A DNA stretch of 64,000 nucleotides, from contig NZ_CP126307.1 in assembly GCF_030144325.1 (NCBI RefSeq), positions 3,810,001-3,874,000 on the forward strand, read 5' to 3'. The notes below the pieces were generated by a model. That model ran no database searches and had not been told where the DNA came from. It worked only from the letters and a program-made list of their open reading frames with translations. This DNA is from Bosea vestrisii (GTDB taxonomy: Bacteria > Pseudomonadota > Alphaproteobacteria > Rhizobiales > Beijerinckiaceae). Each line of letters opens with the position of its first letter. Within the stretch, counting starts at the first letter, position 1. Below are positions 52,901 to 63,620 of this stretch, in pieces. The translations under genes and the position numbers were made by a program.

Positions 52901-53918
52901 AGACGTCACGGGTCAGGTCTTTCGGATCGGGGTCCGGGCAGGTGCGGGCGAATTCGACCGCCGAGTCGATCTCGCGCTGGGCATCCTCCTCCAGCTTGAT
53001 CAGCGCGGCGGCGTCGAAGCGGTCATGCGCCTTGAGCTCGGCCTCCAGGCGCCGGATCGGGTCCTGCGAGCGCCACTCCTCGATCTCCTCCTTGGTCCGG
53101 TAGAGATTGCGGTCGCTCTTGGAGTGGCCGCGCCAGCGATAGGTCTTGCATTCGATCAGCGAAGGCCCCCCGCCGGAGCGAGCCTGCGCGATTGCCTCCC
53201 GCGCCACCGCCGCAACGCCGGCGAGATCGTTGCCGTCGAGGCAGTGGCCGGGCATGGCGTAGGCGCTCGCCCGGTCGGCCACATTTGCCACCGCCATCGC
53301 GCGGCCGATGTCCATCGACATGCCGTATTTGTTGTTCTCGCAGACGAAGACGACCGGCAGCTTCCAGATCGAGGCCATGTTCAGCGCCTCGTGGAAGGCG
53401 CCTTCATTGGAGGCGCCGTCGCCGAAGAAGACCATGCAGACGCGGCCGTTCTTCTGCGCCTTGATGCTCATGCCGACGCCGACCGCGATCGGCAGCCCGC
53501 CGCCGACGATGCCGTTGGCGCCGAGATTGCCGCCCTCGACATCGGCGATATGCATCGAGCCGCCACGGCCCTTGCAGTACCCCGTCTCCTTGCCGAAGAA
53601 CTCGGCGAACATCAGCTTCGGCTCGGCGCCGCGCGCGATGCAGTGGCCGTGCCCGCGATGGGTCGAGAGAATGTAGTCGTGGGCTTCCAATGGCAGCGTC
53701 GTGCCGACGGCGCTCGCTTCCTGGCCGATCGAGAGATGCATCGTGCCGTGGATCAGGCCGCGCATATAGCTCGCCTCGGCGGCCTCTTCGAATTTGCGGA
53801 TCAGATGCATCCGGGTCAGCGCGCGTGCGACCGTCTCGTCGTCGAGCGCGGCGAGCTCGGGCCGCTGGTTGGGCTTCAGCCCGGCTCCGGCGATTTCGTC
53901 TGTCTTGCGTGCGCTCAT
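52890..53918 (-). CDS. 2-oxoacid dehydrogenase E1 alpha subunit
   Basis: The 342-residue TPP enzyme subunit has the thiamine-diphosphate motif FFGDGASNEGAFHEALNMAS ending at the Asn-containing CENNKYGMS. Upstream are STHRGHGHCIARGAEP and GRGGSMHI. It decarboxylates a 2-oxoacid and passes the acyl group to E2. ATGA overlap with the oxidoreductase stop shows coupling. This is the second gene of the operon. Confidence 0.92.
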   Translation of the reverse strand: MSARKTDEIAGAGLKPNQRPELAALDDETVARALTRMHLIRKFEEAAEASYMRGLIHGTMHLSIGQEASAVGTTLPLEAHDYILSTHRGHGHCIARGAEPKLMFAEFFGKETGYCKGRGGSMHIADVEGGNLGANGIVGGGLPIAVGVGMSIKAQKNGRVCMVFFGDGASNEGAFHEALNMASIWKLPVVFVCENNKYGMSMDIGRAMAVANVADRASAYAMPGHCLDGNDLAGVAAVAREAIAQARSGGGPSLIECKTYRWRGHSKSDRNLYRTKEEIEEWRSQDPIRRLEAELKAHDRFDAAALIKLEEDAQREIDSAVEFARTCPDPDPKDLTRDVYAL

Positions 53919-55276
53919 GCCTGGGCTCCGGAGGTCAGCGCGGCGATCATCGCGTCCTGGGCGCGGCGCACCTCGACGATCTTCAGCCGCTCGTCGGGAG
54001 CGGCGTCGGCCAAAGTGATCAGCTCGCCCTTGCGGACGGGGCGGGTCATGGTCGCGCCCTGGGCGAGGCCGATCGGCAGAGCCTTGCGGGCCTGGGCATC
54101 GGCGCGGGAGAGGGCAAAGCCGCGGTAGCCGTACTCGCCGATGGCATCGAGCGTCTCGCCTGCTGCGAGGTCGCGCTTGGCGACGCAGCCGACCTCCGCG
54201 GTCGGCACCGGCAGCGGGCGCATATGGCTCTGGTTGAAGATGACGGCAGCGGCCGCCGAAAGCGGCACTTCGAGGCTCGTCAGGTGATAGGGCCGGAAGA
54301 AGGAGTAATAGGGCCCAGGTCCCAGATGCAGGTCGCTCATCCGCTCCCGCACCCGGGGATGGCGCATCTCCGCGATCGCGAAGACGCCGGGCGCGACGCC
54401 CTTGGCCACCGAGAAATCGACCACGCCCTTGTGCGAGAGCAGGCCCCCTTCTTCCTTCGGGCAGAAATAGTTCTGCAGCTCGTCCTTCGGTGCGGCGGGG
54501 CCGTGCATGCCAGGGATGTCGGGGATGAAGCCGCAGGCATTGGCGATGGCGACCATCTCGACCATCGTCTTCGAGCCGTCGACGAACTCGACGAGCATGC
54601 GCGGGTTCATGTTCCGTCGCCTGGCCTCCTCGACATAATCGGCCGGCACCGCGTCGATGCGGAACGGGTTGTTCTTGCCCTTGCCGGCGGCGACGACCGG
54701 ATAGCCCATGGCGCGGATGAAGTTGATCAGCTCCATCGCGGCGGCCGGCTCGTCCCCGGCGCCCAGCGTGTAGACCACGCCGGCCTTGGCGGCCTCGACG
54801 GCGAGATAGGAGCCGATGGTGATGTCGGCCTCGACATTCATCATCACGATGTGCTTGCGCGCCGCGATCGCCGTCAGCGCCACCCGCGAGCCGGCCTCCG
54901 GGTTGCCGGTGGCGTCGATGATGACGTCAACCCAGGGCGAGCGGCAGATCAGATCGAGCGAGGAGGTAGCGGCGATGTGGCCCTTGCGGCAGGCGGCGTC
55001 GAGCCCAGCTTCGTCGGAGACCGTATCGACCTCGCCCTTGCGCCCGGCGAGCGCGGCGGCGTCCGAAATGCGATCCGGCGCAATATCGGCCACGGCCGCG
55101 ATCTCGATGCCCGTCATCTGGGAGATCTGCACGACGATGTCGGTGCCCATCTGGCCGGCGCCGATCAGGCCGACGCGGACGCGCTTGCCCGCCTTCTCGC
55201 GAAGATCGAGGGCCTCCGCGAGGGACAGCCCGGCTGCCGGCGCGCCAAACGGCGGCTGCGAGTGAATGGCGGCCAT
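53915..55276 (-). CDS. NAD(P)-dependent oxidoreductase with C-terminal SAF domain
   Basis: A 453-residue protein starts at ATG 55276, chosen over 55300 because AAGGAG lies 12 bases before it and the operator palindrome then falls upstream. A Rossmann fold (KRVRVGLIGAGQMGTDIVVQ) leads a homoserine-dehydrogenase-like middle (VIIDATGNPEAGSRVA, NVEADITIGSYLA). A SAF domain closes the protein (CVAKRDLAAGETLDAIG). Homologues occur with sugar-acid and short-chain hydroxy-acid catabolism genes. It probably makes the 2-oxoacid substrate for the dehydrogenase genes behind it; that is inferred from the operon. Confidence 0.8.
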   Translation of the reverse strand: MAAIHSQPPFGAPAAGLSLAEALDLREKAGKRVRVGLIGAGQMGTDIVVQISQMTGIEIAAVADIAPDRISDAAALAGRKGEVDTVSDEAGLDAACRKGHIAATSSLDLICRSPWVDVIIDATGNPEAGSRVALTAIAARKHIVMMNVEADITIGSYLAVEAAKAGVVYTLGAGDEPAAAMELINFIRAMGYPVVAAGKGKNNPFRIDAVPADYVEEARRRNMNPRMLVEFVDGSKTMVEMVAIANACGFIPDIPGMHGPAAPKDELQNYFCPKEEGGLLSHKGVVDFSVAKGVAPGVFAIAEMRHPRVRERMSDLHLGPGPYYSFFRPYHLTSLEVPLSAAAAVIFNQSHMRPLPVPTAEVGCVAKRDLAAGETLDAIGEYGYRGFALSRADAQARKALPIGLAQGATMTRPVRKGELITLADAAPDERLKIVEVRRAQDAMIAALTSGAQA

Positions 55277-55300
55277 GATCCTTGAGCGCTCCTTGGACAT

Positions 55301-55328
55301 ATGTTCTTTGTGATGTACAAAAGAACAT
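55301..55328. promoter_or_regulatory. Palindromic operator between oxidoreductase and SorC genes
   Basis: ATGTTCTTT at 55301-55309 mirrors AAAGAACAT at 55320-55328 with a 10-base centre. TGATGT/ACATCA forms a second, overlapping palindrome. It lies 25 bases before the oxidoreductase start, in the promoter shared with the divergent SorC-type gene. Confidence 0.75.
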
Positions 55329-55404
55329 CACATTTATGCTGTCAATAGCGCATATGTTCAGCGCGGTTGCGTTTGCTGTGCCGATGCTGCGATGCTCGTG
55401 CAGG

Positions 55405-56439
55405 ATGCGGCGGACGGATTGGCGGATTGCAGTGCAGGAAGCATTCGACGGCGGAATTGCTCACGGGGAGGGGCCGGTCGCGGATGCTAAAGTCCGCGCG
55501 GCCTGGCTGTATTATGTCGAGGGCCTGACTCAGGAGCAGATTGCCGAAGCGCTCGGACTGAGCCGGGTCAAGGTCATCCGGATGCTGGCCGCGGCGCGCA
55601 ACGATGGTCTGGTCAAGATCAGGATCGACGCGCGTTCGGCACGGCAGGCCGGGTTGGAACGCGGGCTGGTCACCACGCTCGGACTCCAGGAGGCAGTGGT
55701 CGTCCCGGCGGCACGCGACCCGGCGAACGTATCCTCTCTGGTAGGCTACGCCGCTGGCCTTTGGCTGTCGGACCGGATTGTCGACGGCATGTCGCTCGCC
55801 GTCGGCTGGGGGCGAACGCTGAGCCAGGCGCTCCGCGGCATCCAGCCACGTCAGGTCGAGGCGATGTCGGTGGTGTCCCTGCTCGGCGGGCTGACCCATT
55901 CCCGCAGCATCAATCCGTCCGCGGTCGCGCGGCGCGTCGCCGATCTCTTCGGAGCCGACTGCTTCCAGCTCACGGCGCCGGTCTTCGTATCGGATGCCGA
56001 ACTGCGGGATGCGCTATGGCGCGAGCCGACGCTGCGTGAGCTGGGTGACCGCGCCAAGGCCGCCGATATCGCATTGGTCAGCGTCGGTGATGTCGTTGCC
56101 GGCTCGACACTGTTTCGCGAGGGCCTGCTGCCGCAATCGGATCTGGCCTCCCTGAAGGCGGCCGGAGCGGTCGGTGACCTCGTCTGCCATTTCATCGATG
56201 CCGAAGGGCAACTCGTCGACCACCCCGTCAACCGGCGGGTCATGGCGGTGAGCCCGACCGATCTCAGGGGGATCGGCTTGGTCGCGATCGCCGCGGGAGG
56301 TGCCGACAAGGAGCAAGCTATTCGCGCGGCCCTGCGGGCCAGCAATGCTAAAGTCCTGATCACCGATGAAAGCGCCGCTGAGGCGCTCCTAGCTAAAAGC
56401 GCGTCGAACAAAATCGCGGAACAGCGAATTCGCGCATAG
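55405..56439 (+). CDS. SorC/DeoR-type sugar-binding transcriptional regulator
   Basis: A protein of about 344 residues, with start uncertain (55405 ATG or 55432 GTG). The HTH is AAWLYYVEGLTQEQIAEALG, then LSRVKVIRMLAAARNDGLV. The SorC sugar-binding domain follows (GWGRTLSQALRGIQP, VSLLGGLTHSRSIN, DIALVSVGDVVAGSTLFREG). SorC regulators bind phosphorylated sugars or sugar acids. It is divergent from the oxidoreductase/E1/E2 operon across the palindrome at 55301 and is its likely regulator. Confidence 0.88.
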   Translation: MRRTDWRIAVQEAFDGGIAHGEGPVADAKVRAAWLYYVEGLTQEQIAEALGLSRVKVIRMLAAARNDGLVKIRIDARSARQAGLERGLVTTLGLQEAVVVPAARDPANVSSLVGYAAGLWLSDRIVDGMSLAVGWGRTLSQALRGIQPRQVEAMSVVSLLGGLTHSRSINPSAVARRVADLFGADCFQLTAPVFVSDAELRDALWREPTLRELGDRAKAADIALVSVGDVVAGSTLFREGLLPQSDLASLKAAGAVGDLVCHFIDAEGQLVDHPVNRRVMAVSPTDLRGIGLVAIAAGGADKEQAIRAALRASNAKVLITDESAAEALLAKSASNKIAEQRIRA

Positions 56440-56451
56440 GGAGAGAACGAC

Positions 56452-56808
56452 ATGGCAACCAATCTCGAGCAATTCGCCCGCAATTCGCTGCATTTCCGGC
56501 CGTCCGATGTCCGGCTCATGCTGGAGCGCCTCCACTCCCATATCGTCAAGCCGCGTATGTCGGCAGACGAGTTGCTCGATGTCGTCCGGGGCCTCGGTTT
56601 CGAGACGGTCGAAGCTTTCGGCAAGCAGATCGGGCTGGAAGATCGGACGGCGGAGAGTTGGGCGCGCTATGGACTGTCGCGCGATGCGGCGCAGCTGCTG
56701 CTCGCTTTGCTGAACTACCGCCAGCGCCTGGTCGATGCGATGGACGATTTCGAGAAGACCACGCAAATCCCGCTGGATGGCTTCTTCGAGAACCAGCATC
56801 TCCCCTGA
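56452..56808 (+). CDS. Hypothetical HTH-like protein downstream of the SorC gene
   Basis: The 118-residue helical protein (FRPSDVRLMLERLHSHIVKP, VRGLGFETVEAFGKQIGLED, RTAESWARYGLSRDAAQLL) has a helix-turn-helix-like middle but no certain family. AGGGAGAG precedes the ATG, 13 bases after the regulator's stop, so the two are co-transcribed. Confidence 0.65.
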   Translation: MATNLEQFARNSLHFRPSDVRLMLERLHSHIVKPRMSADELLDVVRGLGFETVEAFGKQIGLEDRTAESWARYGLSRDAAQLLLALLNYRQRLVDAMDDFEKTTQIPLDGFFENQHLP

Positions 56809-57085
56809 CGGTGGAGCAGGCGCGCTCCTGAGCTATCGAGTGCGGAGTTGGGCTCGGCGCGCACGGTCACTCAAGCTGTTTCAGCCAAGGCGCGAGGCGG
56901 TTTCGCATCCGAATTTCACCCAGTACAACGCTGGAGAGGTCGGGCGCGGGAAGCTGCGATACCAGACATCGCTGCCGCCCAGCCGCTGCATCTCGTCATG
57001 ATCGCCGCTTGGCGCGCCGAAAATCCGGACATTCCGCTACGCCCCGCGCTGCAGGAAGGTCATGATCGCCTTCGGAAATTGTCGG

Positions 57086-57895
57086 CTACGCTGCCGAAAT
57101 AAACGCGTATCCATGCCCCTGCTTGACTATTCTGCCGATGCCTGGTCGTCCCAGGTGAGCGCCGGCTAACCAAGTATGTGCATCGGCTGCGTCTTGGAGC
57201 AGCTTGATCCGGCTAGCCCTCGCTATGGCCTCGTCGGCGTCATAGGCCCAAGTAAGCTCGGGACAGGCAAACTGTGCAGCAGGAACATGGATCAGGTCGC
57301 CGCAGAACAGGATATCATCCTCGCCAGTGCTGAGGAGATAACCCATATGACCCGGAGCATGCCCGGGTATCGCCACCGCCAGCAAATGATCGCCCGGCCG
57401 GTCTCCTCCGTTAATCGGGGCCAGGAGTGGCCGAAAATCCGCTAGTCGTGGCTCGGCGAGGAAATCCTCAACGGCGTCCTCCCCAATCACGATCTTGCTC
57501 AAGTTTCCAAATGCCCGCCGCCCGTCAGTGGTGAGAAGACCGTTGATGTGGTCGCCATGGGCATGGGTGAGGGCGATCATCGTGATGGATGACGTGTCTA
57601 TGCCCGCCTCGCACATGGCCTCCTCCAGGTGGCCCATGGACGGGTCCCAGCTTCCCCCCGCTCCACAATCGATCAAAACGCGGTCGCTGCCAGGGCGATC
57701 GAGTAGGAAGCAATTCACCGACAGTCGAACGCGCGACTCTTCCCGCTGAGGCGATGCCATCTGCGTGCACATCTTGTCGTTCTGGAATCTGAGCAATTGG
57801 GCCGGCAGGTCGACATATCCGTCGGAGAGCGACCAAATCTTCGATGATCCGGAAGCACAGGCCATGGTGTTGGGGCTTTGAGACAGAAATTTCAC
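57086..57895 (-). CDS. MBL-fold metallo-hydrolase
   Basis: The 269-residue protein uses a GTG start at 57895 with AGGTTA upstream; ATG 57865 is possible. Metal-binding motifs are ALTHAHGDHINGLL, AIPGHAPGHMGYLL and FCGDLIHVP, and the final His is in AGAHLGRPG. This is the quorum-quenching lactonase/glyoxalase II type of fold. The substrate is unknown. It lies downstream of the NTF2-like gene on the same strand, and LysR is divergent. Confidence 0.85.
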   Translation of the reverse strand: MKFLSQSPNTMACASGSSKIWSLSDGYVDLPAQLLRFQNDKMCTQMASPQREESRVRLSVNCFLLDRPGSDRVLIDCGAGGSWDPSMGHLEEAMCEAGIDTSSITMIALTHAHGDHINGLLTTDGRRAFGNLSKIVIGEDAVEDFLAEPRLADFRPLLAPINGGDRPGDHLLAVAIPGHAPGHMGYLLSTGEDDILFCGDLIHVPAAQFACPELTWAYDADEAIARASRIKLLQDAADAHTWLAGAHLGRPGIGRIVKQGHGYAFISAA

Positions 57896-57947
57896 AGGTA
57901 ACCTGCCAAGCGGAGTGCTTCAATTTTCTAGTGCGGAAATGAAGCCA

Positions 57948-58349
57948 TTATACTTTCGAAGTAATCACCTTCTGAACGATCTTCCAGGTTCCGTTGATCT
58001 TCAGGCATGACAAGAGGTCGGTGAAGTGGCGTGGCGCTACCTGCAATTTTACCTTCAGAAGCGCGAGATCTCTTTCGACGTCGATTGAGAGGATCTCGTC
58101 GTCACGCTCCGCGCCTTGTTGTTTGGGAGCTTTCGTGTTGCGGACGACTGCTAGCCACGTCGCAATCGGCGCCACGCCCACGTCGCCGTCGTCGGCGACC
58201 TTCGTCACGGAGCTCGAGGGATGAAATATGGAAGCAAACTTGTCGGCATCCATTTCATAGGCGGCGTCAAAATAGGTCTGCGCCAGGGTGCGCAAGGCGC
58301 GAACATCGGTATCCACGGGCCACCTCATTGTTACGTCCAACCAATCCAT
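57948..58349 (-). CDS. NTF2-like (SnoaL/lumazine-binding type) protein
   Basis: The 133-residue protein has the cone-fold pattern of NTF2-like proteins (RALRTLAQTYFDAAYEMDAD, FASIFHPSSSV, LLKVKLQVAPRHFTDLLSCL, GTWKIVQKVITSK). Such proteins serve as small binding domains or dehydratase/isomerase-type enzymes. It is divergent from the LysR gene and followed by the MBL gene. ATG 58328 is an alternative start. Confidence 0.72.
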   Translation of the reverse strand: MDWLDVTMRWPVDTDVRALRTLAQTYFDAAYEMDADKFASIFHPSSSVTKVADDGDVGVAPIATWLAVVRNTKAPKQQGAERDDEILSIDVERDLALLKVKLQVAPRHFTDLLSCLKINGTWKIVQKVITSKV

Positions 58350-58496
58350 CACGCGGCAATCACGCGACGAGCACCAGGCAAGCCCAAAACGGACAGAACG
58401 TCGCCTCGCCGCCTTGTCGGTCAAACCTAGGACACGGGGCGCTTATGAGACTAGATATGCTGCACGGGATGGAGTTGTGAGCAAGATTCATAAATC

Positions 58497-59378
58497 ATGG
58501 GAAACGAGCTGACTGAACTCGCTACGTTTGCAATCGTCGCCAGTGAGCGAAGCTTTACACGTGCCGCAGCGAAGCTGGGCGTCTCCCAGTCCGCCCTGAG
58601 CCACACGATCCGGAGACTTGAGCAGCGACTCGAGCTCCAGCTTCTAGCTCGGACGACCAGGAGTGTGGCGCCAACCGCTGCGGGCGCCGCTCTTTTGAAG
58701 GACCTGTCTCCGGCGCTCGAGCAAATTACGCGTGCGCTCGACAAAGCCCGAAGCGTTCGCCACCGACCTTCGGGACGCCTTAGAATTGCAATGTCGCGGT
58801 CGGCTGCGGTGATGGTATTGTTGCCGAAGATCGCAGCATTCGCCGAGGCTTACCCTGACGTCGTTCTTGACGTTGCCACGGTTACTGGTCCCGTAGATCT
58901 CGTCGCGGGCGAGTTCGATGCGGGTATTCAACTCGGCGAGTATATTCAAAAGGACATGATCGCGGTTCGTGTCACGGGGGAGTTGCGGTTGGCGGTAGTG
59001 GGATCGCCCGGTTATTTTGCGTCACGAAGCATTCCTCGGAAGCCCAAGGATCTCAATGATCATCGATGTCTGAACCTGCGCCTTCCGAATGGTCCGTATC
59101 GGTGGGAGTTCGAGCAGGGACGCAAGGCGGTCACAGTCGGTGTGAGCGGCCCACTCATAATCGACGATACCAACCTGGTGATTCAGGCGGCGCTCACAGG
59201 AGCCGGCCTTGGGCTCGCATATGAAGAGCAGGTTGCGGAGCATGTTGCTGAGCGCCGCCTCATTCGAGTGCTGGAGGACTGGACGCCGCCTATTCCCGGC
59301 TTCTTCATGTATTACCCCAGTCGCCAGCATCAGCCTGCTGCACTGACTGCGCTCGTAGGCGCGCTGCGATGCTCTTAA
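58497..59378 (+). CDS. LysR-family transcriptional regulator
   Basis: The 293-residue protein has an N-terminal winged HTH (ERSFTRAAAKLGVSQSALSH, TIRRLEQRLELQLLARTTRS) and a two-lobed effector domain. It is divergent from the NTF2-like and MBL genes across about 150 bases and is their likely activator or repressor. Confidence 0.9.
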   Translation: MGNELTELATFAIVASERSFTRAAAKLGVSQSALSHTIRRLEQRLELQLLARTTRSVAPTAAGAALLKDLSPALEQITRALDKARSVRHRPSGRLRIAMSRSAAVMVLLPKIAAFAEAYPDVVLDVATVTGPVDLVAGEFDAGIQLGEYIQKDMIAVRVTGELRLAVVGSPGYFASRSIPRKPKDLNDHRCLNLRLPNGPYRWEFEQGRKAVTVGVSGPLIIDDTNLVIQAALTGAGLGLAYEEQVAEHVAERRLIRVLEDWTPPIPGFFMYYPSRQHQPAALTALVGALRCS

Positions 59379-59525
59379 AAAGGACCGTTACGCGGCGACG
59401 CGCGCGATGCTGAAACGGGGCGGTGCATCGTCGCCCCAGCCCGCGCCTCGGCTGGAAAGGCAGCGGGACAACGCTGGTGTCCAATTCACGCCGGGGCGGA
59501 TGCCTGGCTGCACGCGCGTGTGCAG

Positions 59526-60560
59526 TTAGCCCTTCTGGCGAAGCGACCGCGGCGTTTCCCCGAAAGCCGCCTTGAAATCCCGCGACAGATGGGCGCTGTC
59601 GGCGAAGCCCGTCCCCATGGCGATGTCGGTGAGCGAGCTCTTGCTGTTCAGGATCAGCCATCGTGCATACTCCAGCCTGAGCTTGCGCTGGAAGGCGGCC
59701 GGGCTCTGGCCCAAGGAGGCGCCGAACAGGCGCTCGAGCTGGCGCGGGCTGACCCCGACATAGCGCGCGACGGCGGCGATCGGCGGGGGATTGTCGAGCC
59801 GCTGCTCGATGAACTGCGCCGCCTGCTGCACCCGGACGTCGAGATTGGGCGCTAGTTCGGCATAGAAATGCGCTTGCGGCATCTCCGCCGGGCGCATGTC
59901 CTGCAGCATCATGTGCCGCATCGCCTGCTGGGCCTTGTCGCGGCCGCAATGGCGCGCGACGAGATAGAGGCCAAGATCGATCGCTGCGGTCGAGCCGGCG
60001 CAGGTGATCAGGTCGCCCTCGTCGATGAAGAGGCGCTCCACCCCCGCCGAGACCTTGGGAAACCGCTCCTTGAAGGCGTCCAGCACGTTCCAGTGCACGC
60101 AGACCCGGCGCGGCCCGACCAGCCCGGCCCTGGCGATCGCGAAGGTGCCGGTGCAGATGCCGAGCAGGCGTACATTGCAGGCCGCCGTGCGCCGCAGATA
60201 GCCGAGCAGGCTCTCGGGCAGGGCATCGTTGAGATAGTCGTTGCCGCCGCAGACGGCGATATAGTCGAAACCGGCCGGGTCGAGCAGGGCTGCATTCGGC
60301 GAGAGCGAGACGCCGCAGCTCGAATGCCGCGGTTCGCCATCGAGGCTCATCACGGTCCAGCTCGCATGCAGCTGGCGACTGCGCCCGCCATGATCCGCCG
60401 CCAGCCGCAGCACGTCGATCAATCCCGAGAAGGCGGCGAGCGTGAATTGGTCGAGCAGGACGAAGCCGATCCGCAGCCGCGATACCGGGTCGGGCGCTGC
60501 ATGCGGCCGATCGCTTGCCGATTGAAGGAACTGCGCGGTGCTCATGTCGTGATTATTCAA
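59526..60560 (-). CDS. GlxA-type AraC regulator with amidotransferase-like domain
   Basis: The 344-residue protein has an N-terminal DJ-1/PfpI domain (LRIGFVLLDQFTLAAFSGLI, VCGGNDYLND, LLGICTGTFAIARAGLV). A C-terminal AraC DNA-binding domain carries two HTH units (PPPIAAVARYVGVSPRQLER, SSLTDIAMGTGFADSAHLSR). GlxA-like regulators often control betaine, carnitine, arginine or polyamine use. It is divergent from the transporter operon starting at 60653, its probable target. Start at 60560 or 60545. Confidence 0.88.
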   Translation of the reverse strand: MNNHDMSTAQFLQSASDRPHAAPDPVSRLRIGFVLLDQFTLAAFSGLIDVLRLAADHGGRSRQLHASWTVMSLDGEPRHSSCGVSLSPNAALLDPAGFDYIAVCGGNDYLNDALPESLLGYLRRTAACNVRLLGICTGTFAIARAGLVGPRRVCVHWNVLDAFKERFPKVSAGVERLFIDEGDLITCAGSTAAIDLGLYLVARHCGRDKAQQAMRHMMLQDMRPAEMPQAHFYAELAPNLDVRVQQAAQFIEQRLDNPPPIAAVARYVGVSPRQLERLFGASLGQSPAAFQRKLRLEYARWLILNSKSSLTDIAMGTGFADSAHLSRDFKAAFGETPRSLRQKG

Positions 60561-60652
60561 ATTTTGGGCCGGTGAATTCTAGTGCCTTTCGCTTACTGCG
60601 CGTCAACATGTCCTGCAGAAGCGCGAAGACGCTCAGGCAGAGGAGAACGACG

Positions 60653-61696
60653 ATGAACCGAACCGTCCGGCTGGCCACGGCCATGCTCGCCACCACTCTG
60701 CTCACCGCTCCGGCGCTGGCGCAGCAACCCTCGTCGATCACGGTCGCCTGGTATGGCGGCAATTGGGGCGACGCCTTCAAGACTTGCGTCGCCGAGCCCT
60801 TCACCAAGGCGACCGGCATTGCGGTGAATGCCGAGATCGGCACGTCGACGGTCACCCTGGCCAAGCTGCAGCAGCAGAAGTCCGCGCCGACCATCGACGT
60901 CGCCTGGATGGATGGTGGCATCAGCGAGCTCGCGCTCGCCGCTGAGGTCACCGACAATCTCGACCCGGCGGCGATCCCCAACCTCGCCAACACGCTGCCG
61001 GAAGCGATCTACAAGAGCGGCGCGACCACCTATGCCGTAGGCACCGGCTACTACTCGCTCGGGCTCACCTACAACACCCAGAAGGTCAAGACCGCCCCGA
61101 CCTCGTGGAACGACCTCTGGAAGCCGGAGTTCGAGGACGCCGTCACCATTCCCTCGCCGGCGAACTCCTCCGGCGTGCCCTTCGTCATGTTCCTCTCGAA
61201 GATCTGGGGTGGCCCGGCCGGCGACCTCGCCCCGACCTTCAAGAAGATCAAGGAACTGAAAGCCGCCCTGTTCTTCGATTCCTCGGGCGCCGCGACCAAT
61301 GCCTACCAAAGCGGCGAAGCGATCATCGGCGCGCATTTCAACGTCGGCGCCTGGGATCTCGCCGACAAGGGCCTGCCGATCGGCTTTGTCGTGCCCAAGG
61401 AAGGCGCCTGGGCGACCGATGCCCGCCTGCATCTGGTCAAGGGCACGCCGAAGAAGGAGGCTGCGGCCAAGTTCATCAACCAGGCGCTGACGCCCGAGGC
61501 CTCCGGCTGCCTCGCCGAGAAGCTCTATCTTGGCCCGTCCGTGAAGAACGTCACGGTCAAGCCCGAGACGGCGCGCAAGCTGCCCTGGGGCGAGACCGGC
61601 TCGGTCAAGAACCTGCAATTGTTCGACTGGGCTGAGATCAACGGGCTGCGTTCGCGCGTGGTCGACGAGTGGAACCGTCAGATCGCCCGCAAGTGA
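60653..61696 (+). CDS. Spermidine/putrescine-type periplasmic binding protein
   Basis: The 347-residue protein starts MNRTVRLATAMLATTLLTAP, a signal peptide ending at ALAQ, with GAGGAGAA before the ATG. The mature part (ITVAWYGGNWGDAFKTCVAE, APTIDVAWMDGGIS) belongs to the PotD/opine-type binding-protein group. It begins an importer operon of binding protein, ATPase and two permeases. Confidence 0.9.
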   Translation: MNRTVRLATAMLATTLLTAPALAQQPSSITVAWYGGNWGDAFKTCVAEPFTKATGIAVNAEIGTSTVTLAKLQQQKSAPTIDVAWMDGGISELALAAEVTDNLDPAAIPNLANTLPEAIYKSGATTYAVGTGYYSLGLTYNTQKVKTAPTSWNDLWKPEFEDAVTIPSPANSSGVPFVMFLSKIWGGPAGDLAPTFKKIKELKAALFFDSSGAATNAYQSGEAIIGAHFNVGAWDLADKGLPIGFVVPKEGAWATDARLHLVKGTPKKEAAAKFINQALTPEASGCLAEKLYLGPSVKNVTVKPETARKLPWGETGSVKNLQLFDWAEINGLRSRVVDEWNRQIARK

Positions 61697-61727
61697 GCGA
61701 ACAGCCACGAACATCACGAGCCGCAGC

Positions 61728-62785
<1,058 letters not shown>

Positions 62786-62789
<4 letters not shown>

Positions 62790-63619
62790 GCCGGACGCTG
62801 CGCCCGGTCGTGCTGCTCTGCGCCCTGCCGGCGGCGTTCTTCGTCGCCTTCTTCCTGGCGCCGATGGTGGTCGTGCTGATTGCGAGCCTCACCACCCCGG
62901 CCGGCCAGCCGACCTTCGCCCACTATCTGCGCATCCTCGCTGACAGCTATCACTGGGACGTCCTCTGGGTGACGTTCCGTATCGGCGCGCTGACCACGCT
63001 CATCTGCGTGCTGATCGGCTATCCGCTCGCCTGGTATCTCGTCCGCACCGTGCGCTGGCGGCCCTGGCGCCGGTTCTGTGTGATCCTTTTGGTCGTACCG
63101 CTCTTCACCAGCAACATCGTCCGTTCCTTTGGCTGGATGGTGCTGCTCGGCCGCAACGGCCTCGTCAATGACGGCCTGATCGGGCTCGGCCTCATCGAGC
63201 GGCCGATGCGCTTCCTCGGCACCGAGCTCGGCATCCTGGTCGGCCTTGTCTACATCCTGCTGCCCTTCATCGTGCTGGCCGTCGGCAATGCGCTCGCCAA
63301 GGTCGATCCGGCTCTGGAGCATGCGTCCGCCGATCTCGGTGCGACGCCGGCCGGCACCTTCCGCACGATCTTCTTCCCGCTCAGCCTGCCCGGGCTGATG
63401 GCCGGTGCCGTGATGGTCTTCATGCTGGCGGTCAGTGCCTATGTCACGCCGGCGCTGCTGAGCGGCGGGCGGATCACCGTCTTCTCGATGCTGATCTTCC
63501 AGCAATACAGTTCGGTCTTCGACTTCAACTATGGCGGTGCGCTCAGCATCACCATGCTGGTGCTGACGTTGGCGCTCGTCGCCATCGCCGGGCGCCTCAG
63601 TGAACCGGGGAGGGCCTGA
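62786..63619 (+). CDS. ABC permease (PotB-like)
   Basis: The 277-residue protein starts at GTG 62786 (SRTLRPVVLLCALPAAFFVA) and has six membrane helices. The permease EAA loop reads EHASADLGATPAGTFRTIFF, then PLSLPGLMAGAVMVF. It overlaps the ATPase gene by four bases, and the next permease starts one base after its stop. Confidence 0.9.
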
Positions 63620-63620
63620 G

